A stretch of 64,000 nt of DNA, taken from positions 1 to 64,000 of the forward strand of contig JABDRB010000006.1 in assembly GCA_013041925.1 (NCBI GenBank), in the 5' to 3' direction. The notes under the pieces were generated by a model, which was not told the DNA's origin, made no database searches, and saw only the letters and a list, made by a program, of their open reading frames with translations. Origin of the DNA: Akkermansiaceae bacterium. GTDB taxonomy: Bacteria > Verrucomicrobiota > Verrucomicrobiia > Verrucomicrobiales > Akkermansiaceae. Positions 28,425-38,062 of this stretch are shown here, piece by piece (the first letter of the stretch is position 1; every line of letters starts with the position of its first letter). The translations under genes were made by a program, and so were the position numbers.

Positions 28425-28453
28425 TATATATCGTCATGACGCGTATTGGACAA
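28425..28453 (-). promoter_or_regulatory. Probable promoter of NRPS gene, with palindrome
   Basis: On the minus strand TTGTCC (28448-28453), a 17-bp spacer and TATATA (28425-28430) lie 47 nt upstream of the NRPS ATG. The -10 box is inside a perfect 14-nt palindrome, ACGATATATATCGT (28421-28434), a plausible operator. The leader then reads GAGAGGGAAAG just before ATG, an unusual purine-rich ribosome binding site for this window. Confidence 0.45.
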
Positions 28454-28577
28454 CTGAAGTGAGTTCAATTTTCCACATTCATTACCAAAACCAATTTCTC
28501 GAAATTTGCTTTGGGGGTGATATTGGAATGCCATACATTTCTCGATGATGATACCCGAGATAGGCGGGAAAGTTAGG

Positions 28578-28604
28578 CGGGCATGACGACGTCCGTCATG
28601 CCCG
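28578..28604 (-). terminator. Hairpin after rhaT, probable terminator
   Basis: Perfect inverted repeat of 11 bp (28578-28588 with 28594-28604) with a 5-nt loop lies 30 nt downstream of the rhaT stop. It lacks a T-run on the minus strand, so it may be a termination/stability hairpin rather than a classic terminator. Confidence 0.45.
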
Positions 28605-28633
28605 TGGGGCCTTAGAAAAATACGCGTGGGGGG

Positions 28634-29830
28634 CTAGTGACCACCACCGCTGCCCTTGATCCATGTCCCCCATCCAATGATGATGGTGGAAAGAACGAGC
28701 GTGCCGATCCCTGTAATGATCAGCTTCCGTGCCTTCGGGCTGACACCTTTCCACTCCTTGAAGATCACCCCCCACATGGTGCTGAAAATAATGATACTTG
28801 CCATATGCAGCGTCCAACTTGCGAAGCCGTATTTCCCCATCTGGGTTTCACCCATGGTGTAGAAGAAAAACTGCAGATACCAAAGCGTGCCTGCGATACA
28901 CGAGAGCAGGTAGTTCCTGACCAGAGGAATACGTTTCCCGAGACCGTGGGCACCGATTTCAGCCTGGACGGCGACCTCTTCGCCTGGCGCATCGGTGACA
29001 TTCTCAATAATGGTTTCATTCTCCCGATCATTAGGCTGACTCTTCTGATGGGATGCTAGGTATTCATATCCCGATTTATTTTTAATACTCAGATACACAC
29101 ACCAGATGAAGTTGGAGGTAAAACCGCCAGCTAAAATCACTGGCAAAATCGGAAGCCCTGTCCAGATATTATCGGTTCCTGCGAGGCCGGATGCCACCCC
29201 AATGGGTTTACCGGCGGTTAATGCAAAAGCGAAGCAGGCGCTCATGATACCAGAGAACGTCGCCACAATAATTCCTTTCTTAAAATTGAACTCCACGACA
29301 GACTTCTTTTTTTCATCTTCGGGCATTTCTTTCTCTTTGGCAAACCCCGCCATGGCTGCAATCGCGATACCGATCAAACAGACCACCACACCCGTCAGAG
29401 TAACAAGACCCGCTGTGCTGGTGGCGATCTCGATGATGTTTTCATCGGCTGGAATCTGCTTAATCCACACCTTAAAGATCGGAGGTAACAGTGTGCCAAA
29501 AGCCGCCGTATAACCCAAAGCAACCCCCATGCCCAGAGACATCCCCAAATAGCGCATGGAGAGACCAAAGGTCAAACCTCCCAATCCCCACATAGCGCCA
29601 AAGAAATACGTCCAACCAAGCGTGGAAACGGCTTGTGAAGTGAGCACCTCACCAAGGTCGCTGGTCATAAAATAAGCCGCCAACCATGGGCAGATGATCC
29701 AAGAGAAAAAACCACCCGTGAGCCAATAGGTTTCCCACGACCAATTTCTAACACCCTTATAGGGGACATAAAAAGAACCGGAGGCAAGGCCGCCAGTCCA
29801 GTGGAATAAAACACCGAGGAATGGATTCAT
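28634..29830 (-). CDS. rhaT: L-rhamnose/proton symporter
   Basis: 398 residues with about 10 membrane segments, RhaT family (L-rhamnose-H+ symporter). The N-terminus NPFLGVLFHWTGGLASGSFYVPYKGVRNWSWE followed by YWLTGGFFSWIICPWLAAYF matches RhaT, and LAGGFTSNFIWCVYLSIKNKSG and LSCIAGTLWYLQFFFYTMG are also family-like. A hydrophilic loop (about 165-185) and an acidic loop (about 265-295) lengthen it beyond the 344-residue E. coli form. It is divergent from rhaA, with a shared 314-bp intergenic region. Ends in Gly-rich/His residues. Consistent with rhamnose uptake feeding RhaA/RhaB. Confidence 0.9.
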   Translation of the reverse strand: MNPFLGVLFHWTGGLASGSFYVPYKGVRNWSWETYWLTGGFFSWIICPWLAAYFMTSDLGEVLTSQAVSTLGWTYFFGAMWGLGGLTFGLSMRYLGMSLGMGVALGYTAAFGTLLPPIFKVWIKQIPADENIIEIATSTAGLVTLTGVVVCLIGIAIAAMAGFAKEKEMPEDEKKKSVVEFNFKKGIIVATFSGIMSACFAFALTAGKPIGVASGLAGTDNIWTGLPILPVILAGGFTSNFIWCVYLSIKNKSGYEYLASHQKSQPNDRENETIIENVTDAPGEEVAVQAEIGAHGLGKRIPLVRNYLLSCIAGTLWYLQFFFYTMGETQMGKYGFASWTLHMASIIIFSTMWGVIFKEWKGVSPKARKLIITGIGTLVLSTIIIGWGTWIKGSGGGH

Positions 29831-30144
29831 AATGGGATGTGGATAAGTGTGTTGTGAATAATTCTAACCATCGAAGATGGCGTAAGGAAACGCAACGACC
29901 CTATGGGTCATATTTCACGCGTTTAATATCATCGGTGGGCACCATGTAAATGATTAATTTTCCTGCCAAAGCCTTAGCCGTCGAGATAACTCATAAAATC
30001 CACCTTACTCTATTCTTACCCTTGACTTGGCACTGTCAGCCAACCAACTTATCAATCAATAAACAGAGCTTCTATACTGGTTCATCGGCTCCGCCTAAAA
30101 TCATTTTTCTTCACTCCTCAATTTCTCATCACCCATAACAAACC
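29831..30144. other. rhaT-rhaA divergent intergenic region
   Basis: 314 bases with no gene. It contains a plus-strand promoter for rhaA (see 30027-30055) and a weaker minus-strand candidate for rhaT: TAGAAT (29861-29866) and TTCCTT (29884-29889) spaced 17 bp. AT-rich stretches around 29940-30060 may hold an operator, but no perfect palindrome was seen and no RhaR/RhaS-like regulator is present nearby. Confidence 0.5.
30027..30055 (+). promoter_or_regulatory. Probable promoter of rhaA-rhaB
   Basis: TTGGCA (30027-30032), a 17-bp spacer and TATCAA (30050-30055) stand 90 nt before the rhaA ATG. The first box lies within a 12-mer CTTGACTTGGCA (30021-30032) that also occurs upstream of yqgE. Confidence 0.42.
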
Positions 30145-31389
30145 ATGTCATCATCCTACGAACTCGCACGCGAACAATACGCCGCACTTGGCGTCGATAC
30201 GGAAGCCGCCATCGATCGGCTCAAAAACATCCCAATCTCCATCCATTGCTGGCAAGGTGATGATGTCGCAGGATTTGAAAACTCTGACGGGGCACTGGGA
30301 TCAGGGCTTGCCGTCACGGGTAACTTCCTAGGCCGTGCCCGCACCGCCAATGAACTCCGGCAGGACCTTGAACAAGCGACCTCCCTCATCCCTGGCAACC
30401 ACCGACTGAACCTTCACGCAATCTACTTGGAATCCGACACGCCGGTCGCACGCGACCAAATCGAAACGAAGCATTTCCAAGGGTGGATCGATTGGTGTAA
30501 ATCACAGAACCTAGGGCTTGATTTCAACCCCTCCTGCTTCTCACACCCACTTGCTGACGACGGCTTCACGCTGTCATCACCCGACGCGGGAAAACGCCAA
30601 TTCTGGATCGACCACTGCAAGGCGTCTCGCCTCATCGCCAATGACATGGGCGAGCAACTGGGAACGCCTGCGGTCACCAACATCTGGGTTCCCGATGGCT
30701 ATAAAGACACCCCTGCCGATCGACTCGCCCCACGCCAGCGGCTCAAAGACTCCCTCGACGAGATCCTCGCTCAACCCACCCCCCACAACATCGACGCCGT
30801 TGAGTCCAAACTCTTCGGAATTGGATCCGAAGCCTATGTCACAGGATCACACGAATTCTATCTAGGATACGCTACGCAGAAGCAAATCGCACTCTGTCTC
30901 GACGCCGGTCATTTCCACCCAACGGAGATGATTTCTGAGAAAATCTCCTCCTGCCTCCTCTACGTCCCCGAGCTCCTCCTGCACGTCTCACGTGGTGTCC
31001 GCTGGGATTCCGATCACGTTGTTACCTTCAGCGACGAACTCCAGGCGATTACTCGTGAAATCGTTGCCAACAACATTGAAGACCGCGTCCACATCGGGCT
31101 TGATTTCTTTGATGCCTCCATCAACCGAGTTGCCGCTTGGACCATTGGAGTGCGCAACACGCTCCGCGCCCTTCTCTTAGGGCTTCTCGAGCCCACCGCC
31201 ACCCTCCGCCAGGCTGAACTTGAAGGCGACTACACAACGCGACTCGCCCTACAAGAAGAGCTTAAAACCTACCCGCTCGGCGCAGTCTGGGACGAATACT
31301 GTCGTCGCCAAGACACACCCGTCGGCCCCGATTGGCTTACAGACATCAAGACATACGAAGCAAACGTCCTGTCAAAACGCACATCCTAA
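30145..31389 (+). CDS. rhaA: L-rhamnose isomerase
   Basis: Converts L-rhamnose to L-rhamnulose. 414 residues, co-linear with E. coli RhaA (419): [19 protein letters not shown] near the start, then [65 protein letters not shown] and [18 protein letters not shown]. The Glu, Asp and His metal ligands in [14 protein letters not shown] and GLDFFDAS are all kept. Ends 12 nt before rhaB, so it is the first gene of a rhaA-rhaB operon. ATG at 30145 without Shine-Dalgarno sequence. Confidence 0.97.
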   Translation: MSSSYELAREQYAALGVDTEAAIDRLKNIPISIHCWQGDDVAGFENSDGALGSGLAVTGNFLGRARTANELRQDLEQATSLIPGNHRLNLHAIYLESDTPVARDQIETKHFQGWIDWCKSQNLGLDFNPSCFSHPLADDGFTLSSPDAGKRQFWIDHCKASRLIANDMGEQLGTPAVTNIWVPDGYKDTPADRLAPRQRLKDSLDEILAQPTPHNIDAVESKLFGIGSEAYVTGSHEFYLGYATQKQIALCLDAGHFHPTEMISEKISSCLLYVPELLLHVSRGVRWDSDHVVTFSDELQAITREIVANNIEDRVHIGLDFFDASINRVAAWTIGVRNTLRALLLGLLEPTATLRQAELEGDYTTRLALQEELKTYPLGAVWDEYCRRQDTPVGPDWLTDIKTYEANVLSKRTS

Positions 31390-31401
31390 GCACACCAAGC
31401 G

Positions 31402-32928
31402 ATGAAAGTATACCTAGCCGTTGATCTCGGCGCTGGCTCAGGACGGGTCATCGCGGGGAAAACCCATATTAGTGACGACAGTTCAAAGCAAGAAAGCGAT
31501 TTCTTTGAGCTCGAGGAGCTGCACCGATTCGAGAACACGAGCACCGAGCTCCCTGGTGGCTATTTCTGGAACATCATCGGCCTCTACCGCGATATCATCA
31601 AAGGGATTCGCCTAGGGTGTGACAAATACGGCGATCAGATTCAATCCATCGGGATTGATTCTTGGGGCTGTGACTATGCGCTTATCAGCGAGAATGGCAA
31701 CTTACTCGACCTCCCCCATCAGTATCGGGACCCCCGGTCTCAAGGGATGGGGGAACTGGCTGACGAGCTGATCGGACAAAAAAAAATCTATGCCTCCACC
31801 GGCATCATGTCCGCCTTTTACAACACCAGCGAGCACCTACTCTCTCAGGTCCAATCGAAATCGACGGCACTCAGAGAAGCCGAGCACATCCTCTTCATCC
31901 CTGACCTGCTGGCCTACTGGTTGACGGGTGAAATCGTCAACGAACTCACGATTGCCTCAACCAGTCAGCTGTTAAACCCGCAAACCAAAGACTGGGCGTG
32001 GGATATCATCGAGGGATTGGGACTCCCCCGCCGCATCTTTGGAAAAATCGTCAAGCCCAGCACGGTTATCGGCAACGTCCGGCCCGAGCTTGATCAACAA
32101 ATCGGCCAGTCAAACCTCCAAGTCGTCGCCACCCCATCCCATGACACAGCGTCTGCGGTTGCAGGCATCCCATTGGGATCATCACCGGATGGATCCGTGC
32201 GCCAAGACGTCTGGATCAGCTCCGGCACCTGGTCGATTATGGGAGCCGAAATCAAGGATCCGATCCTAGGAGGAAAAGCCCCCGAATTTGGATTTGCCAA
32301 CGAACTCGGTGTCGAAAACACCGTGCGCTTCCTCAAAAACATCTCCGGGCTCTGGGTGATTCAGGAATGTCAGCGACAGTGGGAATCCGAGGGCAACCAA
32401 TACAATTATGCCGCGCTGGCCGAACTGGCTGAGGAGGCGGAACCCTTCTCCGCCTTTATCGACCCAGACGATCCCCTTTTTGCCTCACCCGGTCAGATGC
32501 CTCAGAAAATCCAAGATTTCTGTAAACAAACAGGTCAGAAAATCCCGGAAAGCAAGGGCACCATCCTCCGCATTGCCAGCGAGAGTATCGCACTGAAATA
32601 CCGAGTCGTCTTCGACCAACTCGCCGAGGTCTTGGGGTGTGAGTTAGGAAAAGTCTACATGGGTGGAGGTGGAATCCAAAACATCTTCCTCACGCAAAAT
32701 TCTGCCAACGCGATGAACCGCGAGGTCATTGCTAGCCCGATCGAGGCGACCTCATGCGGAAACATCATTTCCCAAATGGTAGCTACCGGTGAGCTCCCAG
32801 ACATTGCCGCTGGCAGGTCCCTCATTCAGCGCAGCCAAAAGACAACAATCTATCAACCGGAGCACGCCTTAAGCTGGCAAGCACAACTCGATCGATTCAA
32901 GTCGATTCTGACCACCCTCAAGGAGTAA
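31402..32928 (+). CDS. rhaB: Rhamnulokinase
   Basis: FGGY-family sugar kinase phosphorylating L-rhamnulose at O-1, 508 residues. The start VYLAVDLGAGSGRVIAG is the first phosphate loop; IQSIGIDSWGCDYALIS, LPHQYRDPRSQGM, VVATPSHDTASAVAGIP (catalytic Asp region) and ISSGTWSIMGAE match RhaB. The FGGY-C half carries YMGGGGIQN. It lies 12 nt after rhaA. The aldolase that splits rhamnulose-1-phosphate is not present in the window, so the pathway must be completed elsewhere. ATG at 31402. Confidence 0.94.
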   Translation: MKVYLAVDLGAGSGRVIAGKTHISDDSSKQESDFFELEELHRFENTSTELPGGYFWNIIGLYRDIIKGIRLGCDKYGDQIQSIGIDSWGCDYALISENGNLLDLPHQYRDPRSQGMGELADELIGQKKIYASTGIMSAFYNTSEHLLSQVQSKSTALREAEHILFIPDLLAYWLTGEIVNELTIASTSQLLNPQTKDWAWDIIEGLGLPRRIFGKIVKPSTVIGNVRPELDQQIGQSNLQVVATPSHDTASAVAGIPLGSSPDGSVRQDVWISSGTWSIMGAEIKDPILGGKAPEFGFANELGVENTVRFLKNISGLWVIQECQRQWESEGNQYNYAALAELAEEAEPFSAFIDPDDPLFASPGQMPQKIQDFCKQTGQKIPESKGTILRIASESIALKYRVVFDQLAEVLGCELGKVYMGGGGIQNIFLTQNSANAMNREVIASPIEATSCGNIISQMVATGELPDIAAGRSLIQRSQKTTIYQPEHALSWQAQLDRFKSILTTLKE

Positions 32929-32989
32929 GACAAATCACGACGCCCCCGACGGCGGCGGGCGCGTTTAAGCTCCCCCCCCCTCAGCCGCC

Positions 32990-34288
32990 CTACTCCATGC
33001 TGCGGTAGAGGCTATCAAGCAAAACGGGCTCGCCTCCTTTCAGGCGCGACTCTTCGGCGGCAAACCCCATCAGGTGACCTTCGATCGCATGCTCAATCAA
33101 TGAGTCCTCGGATCCAGCACCACGGAAGATAGCATCCATTGCATTGACCAAGCCATAGTCGCCGCCGCCGTGTCCTTTATAGCCATCGTCGTCAGCGGTC
33201 TCGAGCTGAATCAATTCCGTTTCGCCGCTGGCGTGATCGCGGATGGCCATACTGGCATTGGAAAACCCCTCGTAGGCATCACCACCTCGCAAACTCGCCT
33301 TCGTTCCGTAAATTTCCAGACCCCGACCACAATCAAATGCCGTCATCGTAAGGCTGGCCGTGCCCCCATTTTCAAACTCCATATTGACCACCTGATGGTC
33401 AACGGCGTCGTTGTCGCATTTCCATACGCAACGTCCCCACGGGGAAACTTCAAGCCACTTCAACACCTCCTCATCCGTGCGCTCCGTCGGGTGCGGGTAA
33501 ATCATCCTCAGCCAGCTCGACTGCTTCCCGAGGTAGTGGTGCGCGTCATACATACAACTTCCACCTTGGGGTGAAGCATGGGGACACCCGGAGGTGCATC
33601 GATCAGTGGCACCAGCCGGCGCATTCTTCTCGGTAAAATAGGATAGCCTCCCGTAGGAGCTCACCGAGCTACACCGACTTCCCATCAGCCAGCTAATATA
33701 GTCGGTATCATGGCTACATTTCGCGATAATCATCGGCGAACTTTCACCTGTGTTCGCCCAGTGTCCTCGCACGTAGGAATGTGATTGATGCCAAGCATCG
33801 ACGCCCTCAGCGGCATGAATTGAGATCACCTCACCGAGCCGACCAGAGTTCACAATTTCATGCACCTTCGAATAAAAATCCGTGTAACGAAGCACGAAGC
33901 AGAGCAGGATTTTACGGTCGTATTTTTTGGCGAGTCGAGCCAATTCGAGCGTCTCATCCATCGTCTGAGAGGCGGGTTTTTCCAATAAGAGATGGTAACC
34001 TTTTTCCAACGCCTTCTTGGCGGGTTCAAAGTGGTAATTATCCTGGGTGCCGATGATCAGCACATCGGCCAACCGGTCCTCTTCGAGCAACTCATCAGCT
34101 GTCTCAAAGGCTTTAAAATCGGGGTTGGCTGAGATCGTCTGCATTGCCTCGCGTCTCTCTGCAACGGGGTCCGCGCCAGCCGTCACTTGGTAGCGACCGG
34201 TCAAGGACATGGCAATCGTTGTATAAGTCCGGGCACGGGAGCCGCATCCGACAGCGGCGATCGTCAATGGTTCTGATGATGTTGTCAT
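32990..34288 (-). CDS. Gfo/Idh/MocA family oxidoreductase with Cys cluster
   Basis: NAD(P)-dependent sugar oxidoreductase fold, 432 residues. N-terminal Rossmann domain begins TIAAVGCGSRAR; the catalytic EKP signature is at 103-105 (LLEKPAS). The C-terminal domain includes an inserted loop with three cysteines, C231, C235 and C245 (CTSGCPHASPQGGSC), followed by MYDAHHYLG. This three-Cys loop, also seen in other Verrucomicrobiota members, might bind zinc or be structural. A second Cys group is WGRCVWKC. It is convergent with rhaB and adjacent to a sulfatase, so it may handle a modified sugar. Substrate not predictable. Confidence 0.88.
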   Translation of the reverse strand: MTTSSEPLTIAAVGCGSRARTYTTIAMSLTGRYQVTAGADPVAERREAMQTISANPDFKAFETADELLEEDRLADVLIIGTQDNYHFEPAKKALEKGYHLLLEKPASQTMDETLELARLAKKYDRKILLCFVLRYTDFYSKVHEIVNSGRLGEVISIHAAEGVDAWHQSHSYVRGHWANTGESSPMIIAKCSHDTDYISWLMGSRCSSVSSYGRLSYFTEKNAPAGATDRCTSGCPHASPQGGSCMYDAHHYLGKQSSWLRMIYPHPTERTDEEVLKWLEVSPWGRCVWKCDNDAVDHQVVNMEFENGGTASLTMTAFDCGRGLEIYGTKASLRGGDAYEGFSNASMAIRDHASGETELIQLETADDDGYKGHGGGDYGLVNAMDAIFRGAGSEDSLIEHAIEGHLMGFAAEESRLKGGEPVLLDSLYRSME

Positions 34289-34357
34289 TTTGATTAAAAT
34301 TGTTGTGGGTGAACACAGTTAAAAAACATTCAGCACTCCTTGGATAGGATTTATATG

Positions 34358-35758
34358 TTAGTGCTTGAGGAGAGTTTTGATCGCGCGACAGCGACGTCGC
34401 ATCTCGATGAGTTTCCTTTGATACTCTGGATTTTTGGCGAGGTTGCTCAGTTGATCGGGATCGGCTTTAAGGTCATGAAGAAACTCATAGCTGGGGTTCT
34501 GATCGAAGTAGTGGGCATAAACAAACCTCTCCCCCCTGACACCTTCCCACTTTGGGATCGATTCGTTTTCCATCAGGTGCTCACAGAAAAAATCCTTCCG
34601 CCAGTCGGACGGGTCCGCCCCATGGAGCAGTGGAACGTAACTGCTCCCCTGGTATTGTCGAGGTTGGCTGATCCCTGCGAGTTCGATGAGAGTGGGTGCC
34701 AAATCAATATTTAAGGTCGGCTGATTCACCACAGCCCCTCTTCTTTCCTTGGCCGCACGTGGGTCAAAAACAATGAGCGGCACTCTGAGTGACTGCTCGT
34801 AGTGCGACCACTTCCCCGCGAACCCACGGTCCCCCATGAAATACCCATTATCCGCCATATAAATGATAATGGTATTTGCGGCCAGCCCGGTCTCCTCCAG
34901 AGAATGACGGACACGACCGATCGCGTGGTCGACCCCGCTGATCATGCGGAAATAGGCCTTCATGTTTTTCTGATACTTTTCCGGTGTATCCCATCGCCAG
35001 TGAAAACGCTTTCGGGCCATCGATGACCCCTTAAAAAAATCAGGATGGTTCTCGTAAATGGATGCATCCCCCAGCCGAGGTGATGGGATTTCAATCTCTT
35101 CATACATTCCATCCACCGCCTTGGACCAGGGGAAATGATTTTTTAAATCTCCATCGTTGGCGTGGGATGCCTTAAAACTAACCGACAAACAAAATGGCTT
35201 CCCATCGGCACTGGCCTTCAAAAACGTGATTGCCTTGTCCGCCGCCACCTCAGACTCGTGCCTGAGGGTGCCGTCCTTTTGTTTCATCAAAAAGGGAAGT
35301 CGATCGTGAGGCTCAAACAAATCAAACATCTCAGACTCCGGCTCCCCCTCGGTCTTCACACCGTATTTACCAATGAAACCCGTGCGGTATCCTGCTTTAC
35401 GCAGCAGCATCGGGTAGCTCTTTTCCATATGGCCCTTTTTCAACGGCGGCTCACCAAAAGTAAAACCATGTGACGTCTCATGCAGACCCGTAAAGATGGA
35501 CGCCCGACTCGCTGCACAAATCGGCGTTGTCACAAAGGCATTTTCAAAGCGCACCCCCTCAGCGGCGAGTCGATCGATCACGGGAGTTTGAATGATCGGG
35601 TGCCCAGCACAACCGAGCGTGTCATTACGCTGGTCGTCGATCAGAAAAAATAAAATGTTTGGCTTCGTGACATCTGCGGCGCTCGCCACACTCGAAACAG
35701 GATTGAGCAAAACCAGAACACCTACCAGAAAGTATAACAGAGAACGTATCATCATCAT
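34358..35758 (-). CDS. Secreted sulfatase (S1 family, CAASR)
   Basis: 466 residues with a signal peptide (1-27). Metal-binding LIDDQRNDTLGCAGH, formylglycine motif C81-A-A-S-R85 followed by ASIFTGLHETSHGF. GKYGVKTEG takes the place of the GKWHLG lysine region. Further on, YMADNGYFMGDRGFAGKWS provides the second metal pair. The C-terminal LHDLKADPDQLSNLAKNPEY is typical. It lies 69 nt upstream of the Gfo/Idh/MocA gene on the same strand. Substrate unknown; overall close in style to the CMASR sulfatase at 12926. Maturase not in view. Confidence 0.92.
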   Translation of the reverse strand: MMMIRSLLYFLVGVLVLLNPVSSVASAADVTKPNILFFLIDDQRNDTLGCAGHPIIQTPVIDRLAAEGVRFENAFVTTPICAASRASIFTGLHETSHGFTFGEPPLKKGHMEKSYPMLLRKAGYRTGFIGKYGVKTEGEPESEMFDLFEPHDRLPFLMKQKDGTLRHESEVAADKAITFLKASADGKPFCLSVSFKASHANDGDLKNHFPWSKAVDGMYEEIEIPSPRLGDASIYENHPDFFKGSSMARKRFHWRWDTPEKYQKNMKAYFRMISGVDHAIGRVRHSLEETGLAANTIIIYMADNGYFMGDRGFAGKWSHYEQSLRVPLIVFDPRAAKERRGAVVNQPTLNIDLAPTLIELAGISQPRQYQGSSYVPLLHGADPSDWRKDFFCEHLMENESIPKWEGVRGERFVYAHYFDQNPSYEFLHDLKADPDQLSNLAKNPEYQRKLIEMRRRCRAIKTLLKH

Positions 35759-35893
35759 TGAGTTGGGAAAAAGGAAGTTAAGGAGAGAAAGCTATGAAAA
35801 GCAAATGGGAGCGATTGTATCGGCCACCACGATCACCGATATCATGATCGGGTCACCGGTCGTTTCTTCGTGTATTTCAGGGTTTGCATCAAG

Positions 35894-37795
35894 CTATTTC
35901 GGGGTGACACGGCGGATTTGAAGCAGTCCGGACGGTGGAACGTTCCACACTTCGGCACCTACCCCGATCGTTTGTTGTCTCTGACTGATTCGCTCGCCTT
36001 GGGTATTGTAGATACTGACCTCCGCTTTGCCAAAGGCCTCGGAAAAACGGACGACGACACCGCCGCCCCCTGGCTTACCATTGACCACATCGATCTGTGC
36101 GGGCGCGTTGGCACCAGGCGAAACGACCAAGTCCTGATAAACGGCCGCAATGCATTTTTCGGCTGTCCTCCCGATCACCATCGGGTAATTCTGCGCTGGC
36201 GCAACAGGCTGAAACTCGCCATCCAACAACACAGCACGGTTCTCCTTCCAGTAGTGCATCCAGAAACCAACCATCTTCCGGTGATCTTCTGAGATCTCTG
36301 GCAACCTCACCGAGATTTGAGGCACACTAAAAAGAATGTTGAGAATCTGGAGGGCGGCGCTCTCCACGGGCTCGTCTGGGTGCCACATAATCATGTCACT
36401 ATGCACCGCGGTATCATCTGCAATCAGGCGCAAATCAACGATATGTTTGCGATTCACAGGACCACAGTTTGGGCAATCTACCGCCCGAAGCATATTCCCA
36501 TACTTCCGCATTAAAGGCCCGTTATAGGGCTGACGAAACTCGATGGCAATATCTGGCTTCAGAACGCGTAGCCGCGCCATAACATCGGTCATCAGACGAT
36601 CCACCGCTTGGTCAACAGAAGCATAATCACGCCCGTCTTCCGCCGTCAGAATGGTTTTTGCATCGGGGGCAAACATCCCGATAAAATCGAGCTTTAACCC
36701 GTCGAGCCCCCAGTCACGCACGGCACTTTCGTAGACACCGATCAAATACTCACGCACTTCGGGGTAACGAGGGTCGAGAATGTAGGCTTGAAATCCGTTG
36801 TGGTAGGACAGCGTTTTCCCTTTAAATCGCTTCATGATCTTGGAGTGTTCGCCAGCCATCGGCACGGAATACCAAATCATAAATTTCTGACCCAGCGCAT
36901 GAATGCGGTCAACAAACCCCTTCATATCTGGGATCCGCTCAGGTTTCCAGTCGCCCGTATAAGCATAGCCACGGCTAGCGTCGAGCGTCTGCCAACCGTC
37001 ATCGATGATAACGCCGCCGAGTCCGAGCTGACCACCGATGCGGCACTCCTCGACAATTTGATCTGGGTCAAGGTTCTGGTGATAGCTATACCAAGTGGAA
37101 TAAACGGGGACACGCGCGCTCTCAGGCACGGGGGCCGGCTTGTAGTTTTCTTGGGCCGCCCACCATTGGGCGGTATCACGTAAAATCGAGTAGTAGGGGG
37201 CTGGGCGAGTGTCAAAGCGCAGGGTGACCTGATACTTTTTCAACATCGGATGCTTTTCCTTAAAGAGGTGCAGCGTCATGTAAAGGCAGGCATCCTCTTC
37301 TTTAATCCCACCCCGCAGCATCACCGGACGCAATGCATCGGACAAGGCTACGGTGAATCGGTTTCGGTCGCCTTGGCTCAAATACATCAACAAAGGCGCC
37401 CGCTGCACGGCACGCGATTCGATACGGGTCCGTTCGTGATCAAGCTTCGCCTTGCCGTAATCCGACACCCAAGCACCGGCAATATCAATGGCGGGAACTT
37501 TCCACTTCACATCCAAGGCTGGTGGCGTAGACGCCTCGGGCGATTCAATCGTCAGCGTGGCCAGCATCAGGTTTGGCTTGGGGTGCTTAACATCCCAAGT
37601 CGCTTTAAACGAACCTAAATCCCCTTCGATACGCAAGTCCTCGGGGGTAATCTTTAAGGGAGCAGCCTCAGCGGCGGTGGTTTGATCGATACAAAGGAAA
37701 ACCATCCCGCCACTCAGAATCGCGAATCGAGATGCTTTTTTCCAGACGGACATCCAACAAGCCGAGGACATCTCCATAGAGGATTTCTTGGTCAT
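35894..37795 (-). CDS. Secreted alpha-galactosidase-like GH36 enzyme
   Basis: 633 residues; the N-terminal signal anchor (about 20-42) suggests export. N-terminal beta-sandwich, then TIM barrel with STWYSYHQNLDPDQIVEECR, LGGVIIDDGWQT, GLKLDF (predicted nucleophile D370) and a second conserved Asp, D440, in LRAVDCPNCG as candidate acid/base. The order fits GH36 melibiases. The C-terminal domain is a short beta-sandwich. An alpha-galactosidase or alpha-N-acetylgalactosaminidase role is possible. It is followed by a sulfatase and oxidoreductase on the same strand, forming a sugar-processing block. Leader lacks Shine-Dalgarno. Confidence 0.86.
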   Translation of the reverse strand: MTKKSSMEMSSACWMSVWKKASRFAILSGGMVFLCIDQTTAAEAAPLKITPEDLRIEGDLGSFKATWDVKHPKPNLMLATLTIESPEASTPPALDVKWKVPAIDIAGAWVSDYGKAKLDHERTRIESRAVQRAPLLMYLSQGDRNRFTVALSDALRPVMLRGGIKEEDACLYMTLHLFKEKHPMLKKYQVTLRFDTRPAPYYSILRDTAQWWAAQENYKPAPVPESARVPVYSTWYSYHQNLDPDQIVEECRIGGQLGLGGVIIDDGWQTLDASRGYAYTGDWKPERIPDMKGFVDRIHALGQKFMIWYSVPMAGEHSKIMKRFKGKTLSYHNGFQAYILDPRYPEVREYLIGVYESAVRDWGLDGLKLDFIGMFAPDAKTILTAEDGRDYASVDQAVDRLMTDVMARLRVLKPDIAIEFRQPYNGPLMRKYGNMLRAVDCPNCGPVNRKHIVDLRLIADDTAVHSDMIMWHPDEPVESAALQILNILFSVPQISVRLPEISEDHRKMVGFWMHYWKENRAVLLDGEFQPVAPAQNYPMVIGRTAEKCIAAVYQDLVVSPGANAPAQIDVVNGKPGGGGVVVRFSEAFGKAEVSIYNTQGERISQRQQTIGVGAEVWNVPPSGLLQIRRVTPK

Positions 37796-38062
37796 ATTTT
37801 ATTTTGGCAATGTTTTGAGCGTGATCATGGCAATCGACTCTAAGCCATTGACGAAGCAACTCGCAGGAGTGGCATACTTTCATCAGTTGGCCATCATGTG
37901 CAACATCGCCAATGATTCACAGGGAACGAACCAGATTCTAAATGATCCGAGTGGGCGAGTAAAGGGCCAAGCGTGGCATCAAAATCGGCCCGTGGCCACG
38001 CCCCATCATTATCGATATTTCTGGATCGACTCACGCGTCTCATTGAGTCATGATCCCTAACG

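Noticed and set aside
32941-32980. GC-rich inverted repeat after rhaB
   Set aside because: Pairing is imperfect and there is no T-run; too weak to call a terminator.
37796-38062. Plus-strand frame at 37788-38060 between GH36 and hydrolase
   Set aside because: No similarity to a family, no ribosome binding site, and amino-acid composition unlike the neighbours.
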